NCBI GenBank assembly: GCA_020353515.1
Contig: CP070695.1
Location: 4,529,414-4,593,413, forward strand
DNA length: 64,000 bases
Source of the DNA: Candidatus Heimdallarchaeota archaeon
GTDB taxonomy: Archaea > Asgardarchaeota > Heimdallarchaeia > Hodarchaeales > Hodarchaeaceae
Reading direction: 5' to 3'
Under the pieces are notes generated by a model. The model did not search any database, was not told the DNA's origin, and worked only from the letters and a program-made list of their open reading frames with translations. Both the position numbers and the translations under genes were made by a program. The first letter of the stretch is position 1. Every line of letters begins with the position of its first letter. Of this stretch, positions 27,497 through 35,310 are shown piece by piece.

Positions 27497-29290
27497 CTAC
27501 CATGGTTTTACAAGTACGGGTTGAATTGCAGGATCTTCAAAGATTAGCTTACCTCTAAAAATATCTCTTTTATCAGGAGGGTGGATCTTAGTTATGGTCC
27601 CTGATGTTATTTTGATCTTCACACTTTCATTTAAAGCAGGTTTATACGCTTCATCAAAAACAAGATTCCAAGTGGAATTATTACTTTCATTCCAAGCGAT
27701 AACGTTTATCTCATTTCGTTCATGATCTAATGATAAGTCAAGAATATGATAGAAGCCTTTAAATTGCTCTGCTAGTCCTTCAGTCTCAGAAGCAGAAATT
27801 TGAATAGGAAGATTCTTCTTCCAAGACGCTGGAACGCCTCGTTTGGTAAAATCTTTCCCTTCTTCTTTCAATTTCTCCTTGAAGATTTTTTGAACCTTCA
27901 AATCGATTTCTACGAGGTCTGGACGAAGCCTGGTGAGAATGAAAAGCCTCTTGATAGAACGAAAGGCTTCCTTACGTGTGCTAAAATTCTTTACAATGAA
28001 TTTAAGGATTTCAATAGCTAATTCTCGCTGATCATGGGTGTAAAGGTCATTTGCATAGGTGTTCATTGATGAAATCATTCCATCGACGAGATCTGGAAAT
28101 CGCTTTAGCTGGATAACAGCCTCATGTGGTTGGTTTGTCGCAATTAATGAAACTGTAAGCCCAAGAAGTTGAGTGGGGGGCATTTCCATCCCTATTGTAG
28201 GAATTGATTCAAATAAATCAAGTGCCTGTCTATTTTGTCCTAATAATAAATACAACAGGCCTTGGAGAGAGATTAAATTTTCAATGGCCTCCTTTCCTAC
28301 AGAGACGAAATTCATAAACACTCGGCACGCTTCAGCATGGACTAAAGCTTCGACTATATGATTTCGTGTTAATTTATAGTCTAAAAGCCAACTGTGATGC
28401 TCAAATAACTCTGATCGAAGTAGTCGTTCAACAATTACACGTTGTTCAAGATCATCGATTGAGTAAATTAGTTCAGAACTTTTTGTTAAAACTTCCACTA
28501 GAACCCGTTCTGCCTCCAGAATATTGAAACTTTCTCGTGTTCCTCTCGTCTTAATGACTAACTGTTGGGCAATTATTAAAGCATCTTCAGGTGATAAAAT
28601 TTCAGGCTCCTTAGGAGGGATTATTTCCTTACCATCGGTTATCGTAGTATCAGTACCAACTTGAGCAGCTGTGCGAACAAAACGAGCAGTATCAGTTAAA
28701 TCATCAATTAACATTGCAACATCTATGTATCGTCTTGTTCTTTTTTTATAACCCCAAGAAGCACGAAAAACTCGCTCAACAGTTTTATCTAATATTTTCC
28801 GCATATTGGGATCAGATACAGCTGCAGCAAGAATAGAAACGAAGGATCCACATGAAAGATGATCAATTCCCTTGAACACACGGTTCTCTTTAATGATACG
28901 AGCTACCCCTTCGTCATCTGATACTAATGCAACTTTATTATTATCTTTAAGAGTGAATTTTTTAGCTAAAATCACTACGTCAATATCAGCTGGATCATCC
29001 TTCACCCTAACCATTCGTTCCTGCACCGCATATTTTGCAGTTTGATTCCAAAGGTTTGAACCACGATTCACACGTTCAATCCGAACATATTTCGGAATAG
29101 TCCTCCGTAACTCGCGGAATTTGCCAGGAATATCTGATTTAGGTAATTCTTCTGGTACCATTACCTCCATTCCTACAGATGCAGCAATTTTTTGAAGATT
29201 AGGCAATAGTATGTCTGAAACACCTGCATTCATTAGTGAGATGAAGAAATTAGTATCAATTACAACGACATCAAAAAGAGTAGTAGCCAT
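27497..29290 (-). CDS. PIN-domain protein with long helical region and C-terminal beta domain
   Basis: 597 residues. The N-terminal 160 residues form a PIN domain: VVIDTNFFISLMNAG near 10 (first Asp), a Glu-bearing middle helix, DDPADIDVVILAKKF near 97, and ALVSDDEGVARI near 122. These supply the acidic Mg2+ cluster of PIN ribonucleases. Residues 240-480 are helical, TPR-like. The last 110 residues are a beta-rich, OB/TRAM-like domain ending in FEDPAIQPVLVKPW. A nuclease acting on structured or translated RNA is a reasonable guess. It is divergent from nothing close; the tRNA gene on the same strand lies just upstream. Confidence 0.75.
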   Translation of the reverse strand: MATTLFDVVVIDTNFFISLMNAGVSDILLPNLQKIAASVGMEVMVPEELPKSDIPGKFRELRRTIPKYVRIERVNRGSNLWNQTAKYAVQERMVRVKDDPADIDVVILAKKFTLKDNNKVALVSDDEGVARIIKENRVFKGIDHLSCGSFVSILAAAVSDPNMRKILDKTVERVFRASWGYKKRTRRYIDVAMLIDDLTDTARFVRTAAQVGTDTTITDGKEIIPPKEPEILSPEDALIIAQQLVIKTRGTRESFNILEAERVLVEVLTKSSELIYSIDDLEQRVIVERLLRSELFEHHSWLLDYKLTRNHIVEALVHAEACRVFMNFVSVGKEAIENLISLQGLLYLLLGQNRQALDLFESIPTIGMEMPPTQLLGLTVSLIATNQPHEAVIQLKRFPDLVDGMISSMNTYANDLYTHDQRELAIEILKFIVKNFSTRKEAFRSIKRLFILTRLRPDLVEIDLKVQKIFKEKLKEEGKDFTKRGVPASWKKNLPIQISASETEGLAEQFKGFYHILDLSLDHERNEINVIAWNESNNSTWNLVFDEAYKPALNESVKIKITSGTITKIHPPDKRDIFRGKLIFEDPAIQPVLVKPW

Positions 29291-29358
29291 CGATTGTTAC
29301 TCCTCATTAAAAAGTTTTACTTAGAAAGACGTCTCTTAGGCCCAATTAGAAGAAAATA

Positions 29359-29459
29359 GCGGAGGGCGTGATTCGAACACGCGTAATACAGCTTTGCAGG
29401 CTGCTCCTTAGCCAATAGGGCTGATGAACCCGAACTTATAGCCACTTTGGTACCTCCGC
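29359..29459 (-). tRNA. tRNA-Cys(GCA) with a 30-nt insertion in the D-arm
   Basis: Read on the minus strand, acceptor arm GCGGAGG pairs fully with CCTCCGC. The anticodon arm is GCAGC-CTGCAAA-GCTGT (anticodon GCA), the variable loop ATTAC, and the T arm GCGTG-TTCGAAT-CACGC. The stretch between acceptor and anticodon stems is 48 nt instead of about 18. The surplus of 30 nt lies between two copies of TGGCTA (within 29439-29409) and is probably an intron at a non-canonical position. Flanking bases can form CCAA/TTGG and GGCT/AGCC helices. CCA is not encoded. Confidence 0.88.
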
Positions 29460-29792
29460 AAATGGTAATGTGAATATTTGTTGAATTTTACCTTAGTACC
29501 AATCAAATCGTCTCTTATAATTGGATAATATAAACTTTGTTATTGCTTTCTTGCTATTTATTCAATTCTTAGTCTGCAACATCTAAATTGAGATATTCAC
29601 ATGTAAATGGTATTTCGTAATATATTCAAATCAAATATCTGATTTTAAAAGGAATGCTTTACAAAAAAAACGTCTTAACACCTAAAAAATCTATTACTCA
29701 TAATAGACTTTCTTTGATAAGCTATTTGCTGTAAAGTTATAATACAAAACATTAAAGAGAAAAGATGATTTTCTTTAATTAGAGGTCTTCCA
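29460..29792. other. Divergent intergenic region, no gene seen
   Basis: About 330 AT-rich bases between the tRNA (minus) and the gelsolin-domain gene (plus). It should contain both promoters. AGTTATAATAC near 29735 is a plausible TATA element for the plus gene. Nothing else was recognised. Confidence 0.4.
29782..29786 (+). promoter_or_regulatory. Ribosome binding site GAGGT for the gelsolin-domain gene
   Basis: GAGGT sits six bases before ATG 29793, a strong archaeal Shine-Dalgarno match that supports this start. Confidence 0.6.
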
Positions 29793-30626
29793 ATGAGTAA
29801 TCAGAGTGTACATGCCTACATTCCTTCACCTGATGGTGAATACATTCCAATTAAATTCACCTCTCCTGAAAAAGATTTAAAGAAATCTGAGGTCATTATT
29901 TTCCTAGATGAAGAATCACGCCAAATTTTCATTTGGACGGGATCAGAATCTTCAGTTCGGAAGAGATTTATCTCCAGCCAAATTGCACGTCAAATGAGAC
30001 TCGAAAGAGGTATGACACACAGAATATCGACTGAAGATCAGGGGAATGAAACATCGAAGTTTTGGGAATTTATGAATGGGCTTAATGATCGAGGAATAAC
30101 CGCTAGTACCCTTTTAGAAGTTTCACCTCCTACAATTTCTAGTGATTTGCCTGAACCTGAACCAAGAGAAATAGTCACTCATCCCGCGACATTAAAGAAA
30201 GTTGCTTCAGTAAAGGCAGTAACTCCAGCTAAGACTAAGGTTGCACCTCCTAAACCAGAAACAAAACCACACCCAGCGCCAATTGAACCAGTTGAGTATG
30301 AAGTGGAATACTTTTGTGAAGAAGTTACCACTGCGATACCTGAAGCGAAAGCTAAGATAATCTTTGAGGCTACGAATAAAGATCTAATCCTTACTACTCT
30401 TCATATTTCAACAGCAGCTACTGAGGGTAGGATAGGACTTTATTCTATTCCAAAGAAAGGAAAAACCGTATCTGTAAAATCAACTAAAGCAATTTTTGCT
30501 ATATATTTACAGGAAGGTTCACCGATTTTAGAACTAGATGACCTATACATCCCTATCCCCTCAGATGATTCAATTTATTTCACCTGTCCCGCTAATACAT
30601 TTATTAGTATTAATTTAGAGTCATAA
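29793..30626 (+). CDS. Gelsolin-domain protein (Asgard actin-regulator type)
   Basis: 277 residues. The N-terminal part (about 28-100) has the gelsolin repeat pattern: EVIIFLDEESRQIFIWTGSESSVRKRF, then an amphipathic helix SSQIARQMRLERG, as in the core of gelsolin/villin domains that bind actin and Ca2+. Residues 115-168 form a Pro/Lys-rich linker. The last 110 residues form a beta-rich domain (AKIIFEATNKDLILTTLHIS). A single gelsolin domain would bind Asgard actin rather than sever filaments by itself, but actin binding is inference. ATG at 29793 has a good GAGGT upstream. Confidence 0.8.
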   Translation: MSNQSVHAYIPSPDGEYIPIKFTSPEKDLKKSEVIIFLDEESRQIFIWTGSESSVRKRFISSQIARQMRLERGMTHRISTEDQGNETSKFWEFMNGLNDRGITASTLLEVSPPTISSDLPEPEPREIVTHPATLKKVASVKAVTPAKTKVAPPKPETKPHPAPIEPVEYEVEYFCEEVTTAIPEAKAKIIFEATNKDLILTTLHISTAATEGRIGLYSIPKKGKTVSVKSTKAIFAIYLQEGSPILELDDLYIPIPSDDSIYFTCPANTFISINLES

Positions 30627-30852
30627 AAACTACAACGATCATCATAGGAACTTTGCTATTCATTTTATTTAATTTTTATTATGAAATCATAAATATATCA
30701 CATAATAATAAGTGTTTAAGGAAACAACAGAGATATGGTAAGAGGAGGGGAGAGATTGCTTGAAAATATCGACTAAAAGGAATTTTAAATCTAAGTTCAA
30801 CTTGGAACTAAAACGTATCTAATTTCCAAAAAAGCGTTTAGGAAACTTTAAG

Positions 30853-32169
30853 ATGAGTGATGAACAAAAAATCAATTCTCGTATCGCGGGTTTCTTTAGA
30901 AAAAGCCCTGAAGAACGTCAAAGCATTATCCAGAAGCTTTGCAACCTCAATCAAGAAGAGATGGAATATTTAAAAGAATCTACAAGTATTTTAGACAAAG
31001 CTGGTCAGGGTCATTATATTGAGAATACTATAGCAGTCATGCAAATCCCGTTAGGTATTGCTACAAATTTTACTATTAATGAAACCGACTACTTAATTCC
31101 GATGGCTGTAGAAGAAGCATCAGTTGTTGCTGCAGCATCAAATTCAGCAAAAATCGCTCGTACCGGAGGAGGATTTTTCACCAGTACAACACCTCCGATA
31201 ATGATAGGTCAAATTCAGATAATTAATATTCCTGATCCTCATAATGCTCGTGAGAAGATTCTAGAACAGGAAAAAGAAATTATTGAGCTTGCAAATAAGC
31301 AGGATCCTATTTTAGTTAAATTCGGAGGAGGTTGTAGAGGAATAAATGTTAAAGTCTTACCTAATACTTTGAAAGGATTTATGGTTATAACAGAGCTTTT
31401 AGTAGATGTTCGTGATGCAATGGGAGCTAATGCAGTAAATACAATGAATGAAGCTGTTGCTGCATTATTAGAAACGATCACTGGCGGCCAAGCTCTTTTA
31501 AGAATCATATCAAATTTAGCAGATCGACGTTTAGTGAGAGCAAGAGCAGTTTTCAAAGCCTCAGAGCTAGAAACTTCAGATATGAAAGGAAAAGAAGTTG
31601 TTGAAGGTATTCTTAACGCTTATGCTTTTGCAGAAGCGGATCCTTATCGATGTTGCACGCATAACAAGGGTATTATGAATGGTATTGATGCAGTTGCTAT
31701 TGCTACCGCACAGGATTGGAGAGCGATAGAAGCAGGCGCTCATACATATGCAGCGGTTAAAATTCTAGGAAAATATTCTTCTTTAACAACTTGGGAAAAA
31801 GATATGAATGGAGATCTAGTCGGTACAATTGAAATTCCCCTCGCAGTTGGTTTGGTCGGAGGGGTTGCTCGTATCCACCCTCTTGCTCAGATCTCATTCA
31901 AAATTCTAGGATTAAGTATTCCAGGAGGAGCTCTCAAACTCGCAGAAATTATGGCTGCTGTTGGATTAGCTCAGAATTTTGGTGCACTCCGTGCCCTTGC
32001 AACAGTAGGTATCCAAGCAGGACACATGAAACTTCATGCTCGGAACTTAGCTGCTTCAATGGGAGCTAAAGGGACAGAAATCGACGCTATTGTTCAAAAA
32101 CTAGATGAAAGAAAGTTAAAAGTCACATTTGACACCGTAAAAGAGATTTATGATGAGATAAAATCTTAA
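30853..32169 (+). CDS. 3-hydroxy-3-methylglutaryl-CoA reductase, class II
   Basis: 438 residues. The enzyme reduces HMG-CoA to mevalonate, the entry to archaeal isoprenoid lipids, or can run in reverse. Class II features: the N-terminal NSRIAGFFRKSPEERQSII, catalytic Glu in MAVEEASVVAAAS near 87, catalytic Lys/Asp region CTHNKGIMNGIDAV near 272 and catalytic His in GHMKLHARNLA near 392. The class I segments of eukaryotes and most archaea are absent and no TM segment exists. The start ATG at 30853 is unambiguous. It is monocistronic and converges on the Nudix gene. A biosynthetic role is inferred, as archaea need mevalonate. Confidence 0.93.
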   Translation: MSDEQKINSRIAGFFRKSPEERQSIIQKLCNLNQEEMEYLKESTSILDKAGQGHYIENTIAVMQIPLGIATNFTINETDYLIPMAVEEASVVAAASNSAKIARTGGGFFTSTTPPIMIGQIQIINIPDPHNAREKILEQEKEIIELANKQDPILVKFGGGCRGINVKVLPNTLKGFMVITELLVDVRDAMGANAVNTMNEAVAALLETITGGQALLRIISNLADRRLVRARAVFKASELETSDMKGKEVVEGILNAYAFAEADPYRCCTHNKGIMNGIDAVAIATAQDWRAIEAGAHTYAAVKILGKYSSLTTWEKDMNGDLVGTIEIPLAVGLVGGVARIHPLAQISFKILGLSIPGGALKLAEIMAAVGLAQNFGALRALATVGIQAGHMKLHARNLAASMGAKGTEIDAIVQKLDERKLKVTFDTVKEIYDEIKS

Positions 32170-32176
32170 GAGTTAA

Positions 32177-32872
32177 TCAATCATCATTTAGAAGGTTTAG
32201 ATTGTCTATATACTCTAAACCATCATCTATTTTGTTATTTTCCTCCCATAAGTCTCTTCCCATCAGTCTCAACCTACAAGTAGTCTTCAATAGGTTTAAT
32301 TTTATCAAAAGGTTTACTAAGATCCTGCCAGTAGCTCCCCAAATAATCTCACCCTGATAATCAAAAAAAGGTACTTTGAATGTGAGTTTGTCTTTATATG
32401 TCATTTCTTTTATGTAAAACTGATCGGGAGGAGTTAAATCGGATAACGGGGTTTCTAAAACATAATCGATTTCAGATTTGAGAATATTACCACCATCAAC
32501 CTCTCTAATGTCTTCGATATATCCAATAACTGGTGTGACAACATACTTACTTATTGTTAAAAGATCATCAAGCAAACCGATGACATGAATTTTTTTTATG
32601 CCTAATTCTTCATCAATTTCTCGCAGAGCTGTAGAAATAATGTCTTTATCTTCATCATCTTCGAATCTCCCTCCTGGGAAAGATATTTCTCTTTTATGAT
32701 GGCGTACGTTTTCAGTTCGACGTGTGAAAATTAAGTTCCAACTCTTCTCACGATGAACGAAAGGAATTAGTACTGCTGCTCTTTGAAAACCCTCTGTAAG
32801 ATCAATGATTAAGCGAGTATCACTTTGAAGGACTAAATGTAACTCTTCAAGACATATTGGTAGATTTGGCAA
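32177..32872 (-). CDS. Nudix hydrolase, CoA-pyrophosphatase-like
   Basis: 231 residues. The Nudix helix region SFPGGRFEDDEDKDIISTALREIDEELGI near residue 69-97 contains the REIDEELG core. The preceding LIFTRRTENVRHHKREISFPGG fits the LLTxR...FPGG signature of CoA diphosphatases (NUDT7/8, YeaB type). Such enzymes split CoA or acyl-CoA into 3',5'-ADP and phosphopantetheine with Mg2+ or Mn2+. The start is TTG at 32872. It is monocistronic and ends seven bases from the convergent HMG-CoA reductase gene. CoA as substrate is inferred from the signature. Confidence 0.85.
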   Translation of the reverse strand: MPNLPICLEELHLVLQSDTRLIIDLTEGFQRAAVLIPFVHREKSWNLIFTRRTENVRHHKREISFPGGRFEDDEDKDIISTALREIDEELGIKKIHVIGLLDDLLTISKYVVTPVIGYIEDIREVDGGNILKSEIDYVLETPLSDLTPPDQFYIKEMTYKDKLTFKVPFFDYQGEIIWGATGRILVNLLIKLNLLKTTCRLRLMGRDLWEENNKIDDGLEYIDNLNLLNDD

Positions 32873-33126
32873 TTATAGATCTCAATCGATTCCTTTGAAG
32901 CTTTCTTTATAAAGTATATTCGTACTGTACCTTGTAAAGGGATTTATTTGGCTGAAATAGTATTCATATGAATGTCTTCGCACTTTTAATTGCACTTCTC
33001 TTACAATAACCTTTAATAGTAATTTAATGACTTCTCCATTCCGCTAAGTATTTAATTTGCAGATATTTATTAGATCATCGTCAAATATTATACAATCCAA
33101 CACTACATGATCTGAGGATTAAGAGA

Positions 33127-33510
33127 GTGCCTTTCATCAATATTTCATTTGCAGAAGCAAACCAAACCTTACAAGATCCATCAACTATTATTCAATTATT
33201 AAAAGAGAAGAAAATTAACCCCAAAGAGGCTAGTCTTTTGGAAAAATTAGGCCTTTATTCCAGAAATCGTCTTCCAGAAGTACTTGATGAAATCAGGACA
33301 CTTTGCGATGAAGCTTTTGGAGTAAAAGCTGAGGATGCCTTCCAAAGATTGTCTCGATTCGTAAAAAGCCAAAATAAGCGTGTATCTTGGGTTATTTTCT
33401 CAAGAACATTTCAATCTATTCAGTACGATGACCGAAATCCCCTAGAAGACTACAATCCTCGAGTATCAGAGGTCTTGACAATTACCTCAAAATTTAAAGT
33501 CATCAAATGA
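33127..33510 (+). CDS. Small unknown protein, first gene of a TPR cluster
   Basis: 127 residues from a GTG start with GAGG about ten bases upstream. The first two thirds are helical (PSTIIQLLKEKKINPKEASLLEKLGL), with a beta-like tail (RVSWVIFSRTFQSIQYDD). No motif, signal or TM segment is visible. It is followed six bases later by a SNAP-like TPR protein and then a third gene 21 bases further on, so the three are very likely co-transcribed and may act together. Confidence 0.6.
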   Translation: MPFINISFAEANQTLQDPSTIIQLLKEKKINPKEASLLEKLGLYSRNRLPEVLDEIRTLCDEAFGVKAEDAFQRLSRFVKSQNKRVSWVIFSRTFQSIQYDDRNPLEDYNPRVSEVLTITSKFKVIK

Positions 33511-33516
33511 GCAAAA

Positions 33517-35289
33517 GTGACACGAATGCAGTCATCAGATTGTGAAAAATTAGTGGAAGAAGCAACAGAGGCTTCTAAACATTCTCTTGATGTATCAGCT
33601 AAGATTTTTGAAGATGCAGCGAAGTGCTTTGATAAACTAGGAGATCGAAGAAAAGCTGGTCAATACCTCACATTAGCAGGTGATTTTTTCCTTGATTTGG
33701 ACAATAAAGAGAAAGCAGCCACTTGTTATGGAAAAGCAATTATGAGACATTTGATGATTGATGACATAGATACTGCTGAAATTCTACTTGAGAAAGGAAA
33801 AGAATATGGATTTTCCTCATCAACACATCAATATAGAATCGCATTAGATGCACTAGAAAGGCAAACTACCACAAAAATTGAAGAAGAGATATCTGAGGAA
33901 CAGGTACCTGAAATTGAAGTGCTCCCAGAGATTGATATTCTACCAATCGAAGAAGAAGAGGACCTAATCCCCCTCAAATCTGACTTATTTTCTCTTGATG
34001 AAGATGTTCAGCCAAAAAAACAAGAGTTCATTATACCTCAGCTTGAGAAAGAACAATCATCTACCTTAAGTTCATATGCAGTACTTGCTGCGGTATCCCA
34101 AGCAACCAGAGAAAAATCAACACAAGAAATAAAAACGAACGCATTTGTTAAGAATACATCTGGGGAATCACAATTCTTAGAACCTCAATTTGAACTGAGC
34201 CCTATCCAACCTATTGAAACATTACCAGTTTTAAGTGGTAAATCCACAATTGATCATTCAACTGAAGTAGAAACAAAGGATGTGGAGGTTCCAACTGAAT
34301 CGTTAGATGAATCAGATACCCTTGATTTAGATTATGCTGCAAAGGCTGAAATTACAAATGAATTTGAAGATGAATTAGTTGATATTGAAATTATTAACAC
34401 CATCCCTTTCAATTTTGAAGTAGTTAAAATTAAAGCAGATTTTAAATTGGATGAAAAAAAGCCAACGAACGAGGGGTTGGTTTTCACTTGGAAGAAAGAT
34501 AGGATTGAACCAGGGGAGAAGATTTCTGTCGAATATATTCTAAGAAAGCGTGTAGAACGTTCAATAGTCTTACGAAAAGAAAATAAAGTTTCCGTAGTCA
34601 ATTTATTTCATTCAGTCCAACAGCAGATGCAAGCAAATTTAGATTTTGTGAACACATCTGGAAAGGTTTTTTATGAAATTTTGATCGAGGATGTCATCCC
34701 CCCAGAACTAATCGTTAATGAAACAAAAACAAATAAGAAAATTAAACCCGTAACGATACCTACACATGATAGTACTCTTTATCGATGGATCTTCAGTAGC
34801 CTCCCCCCAGGTGACAACTTCTCTGTACTTTATGAATTCCGAGAAAAACCTCTAACTAGGCATTATAAAGATGAAATTGATTGCACAGATGGCTTAGTTC
34901 GAATTGAAAAGATTTCACAACCTATAGTAGACTCAAATCAATATGAATATATGTGGTTATTTTTTGTGGAAAAACCAATACCTGATAATATTACTATCAT
35001 TGATCGAATTCCTTCAGATTTTAAACTCTTACTAGTAGATCCTCCCCATTTAAATCCTTCTATTAAGAAAGAAAAGACTCATCAAGAACTAACTTGGCGA
35101 TTAAGTCCTGAGGAAGTTCCTACAGCAATAATTTTAAGAATAAGTGGAGAAGAATCCTTTACTCCATTAGCACCATCCATTGAGTTCGCTCGTGGAGATG
35201 AAATCCAACTTATTGAACGATCTACGTCATCAGAGAAAAAATTAGTTGATATTCGCCGATTAAGTCAGAGTCAGAAGGAGTCGAAGTAG
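33517..35289 (+). CDS. Alpha-SNAP-like TPR protein with C-terminal beta domains
   Basis: 590 residues. The first 105 are SNAP-like TPR helices (AKIFEDAAKCFDKLGDRRKAGQYLTLAG and KAATCYGKAIMRHLMIDD). Residues 110-270 form an acidic, low-complexity linker. The remaining 310 residues contain about three related beta-sandwich units with recurring elements such as EIINTIPFNFEVVKI, EDVIPPELIV and DRIPSDFKLLLV, each followed by a W-bearing strand (FTWKKDRIEPGEKISVEYIL, YRWIFSSLPPGDNFSVLYEF). Such repeats resemble DUF11/CARDB-type modules, normally extracellular, but no signal peptide is seen. The start may be GTG 33517 or ATG 33526. Middle gene of the cluster. Confidence 0.72.
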   Translation: MTRMQSSDCEKLVEEATEASKHSLDVSAKIFEDAAKCFDKLGDRRKAGQYLTLAGDFFLDLDNKEKAATCYGKAIMRHLMIDDIDTAEILLEKGKEYGFSSSTHQYRIALDALERQTTTKIEEEISEEQVPEIEVLPEIDILPIEEEEDLIPLKSDLFSLDEDVQPKKQEFIIPQLEKEQSSTLSSYAVLAAVSQATREKSTQEIKTNAFVKNTSGESQFLEPQFELSPIQPIETLPVLSGKSTIDHSTEVETKDVEVPTESLDESDTLDLDYAAKAEITNEFEDELVDIEIINTIPFNFEVVKIKADFKLDEKKPTNEGLVFTWKKDRIEPGEKISVEYILRKRVERSIVLRKENKVSVVNLFHSVQQQMQANLDFVNTSGKVFYEILIEDVIPPELIVNETKTNKKIKPVTIPTHDSTLYRWIFSSLPPGDNFSVLYEFREKPLTRHYKDEIDCTDGLVRIEKISQPIVDSNQYEYMWLFFVEKPIPDNITIIDRIPSDFKLLLVDPPHLNPSIKKEKTHQELTWRLSPEEVPTAIILRISGEESFTPLAPSIEFARGDEIQLIERSTSSEKKLVDIRRLSQSQKESK

Positions 35290-35310
35290 CCTTCATACTA
35301 CCAAGAATAT

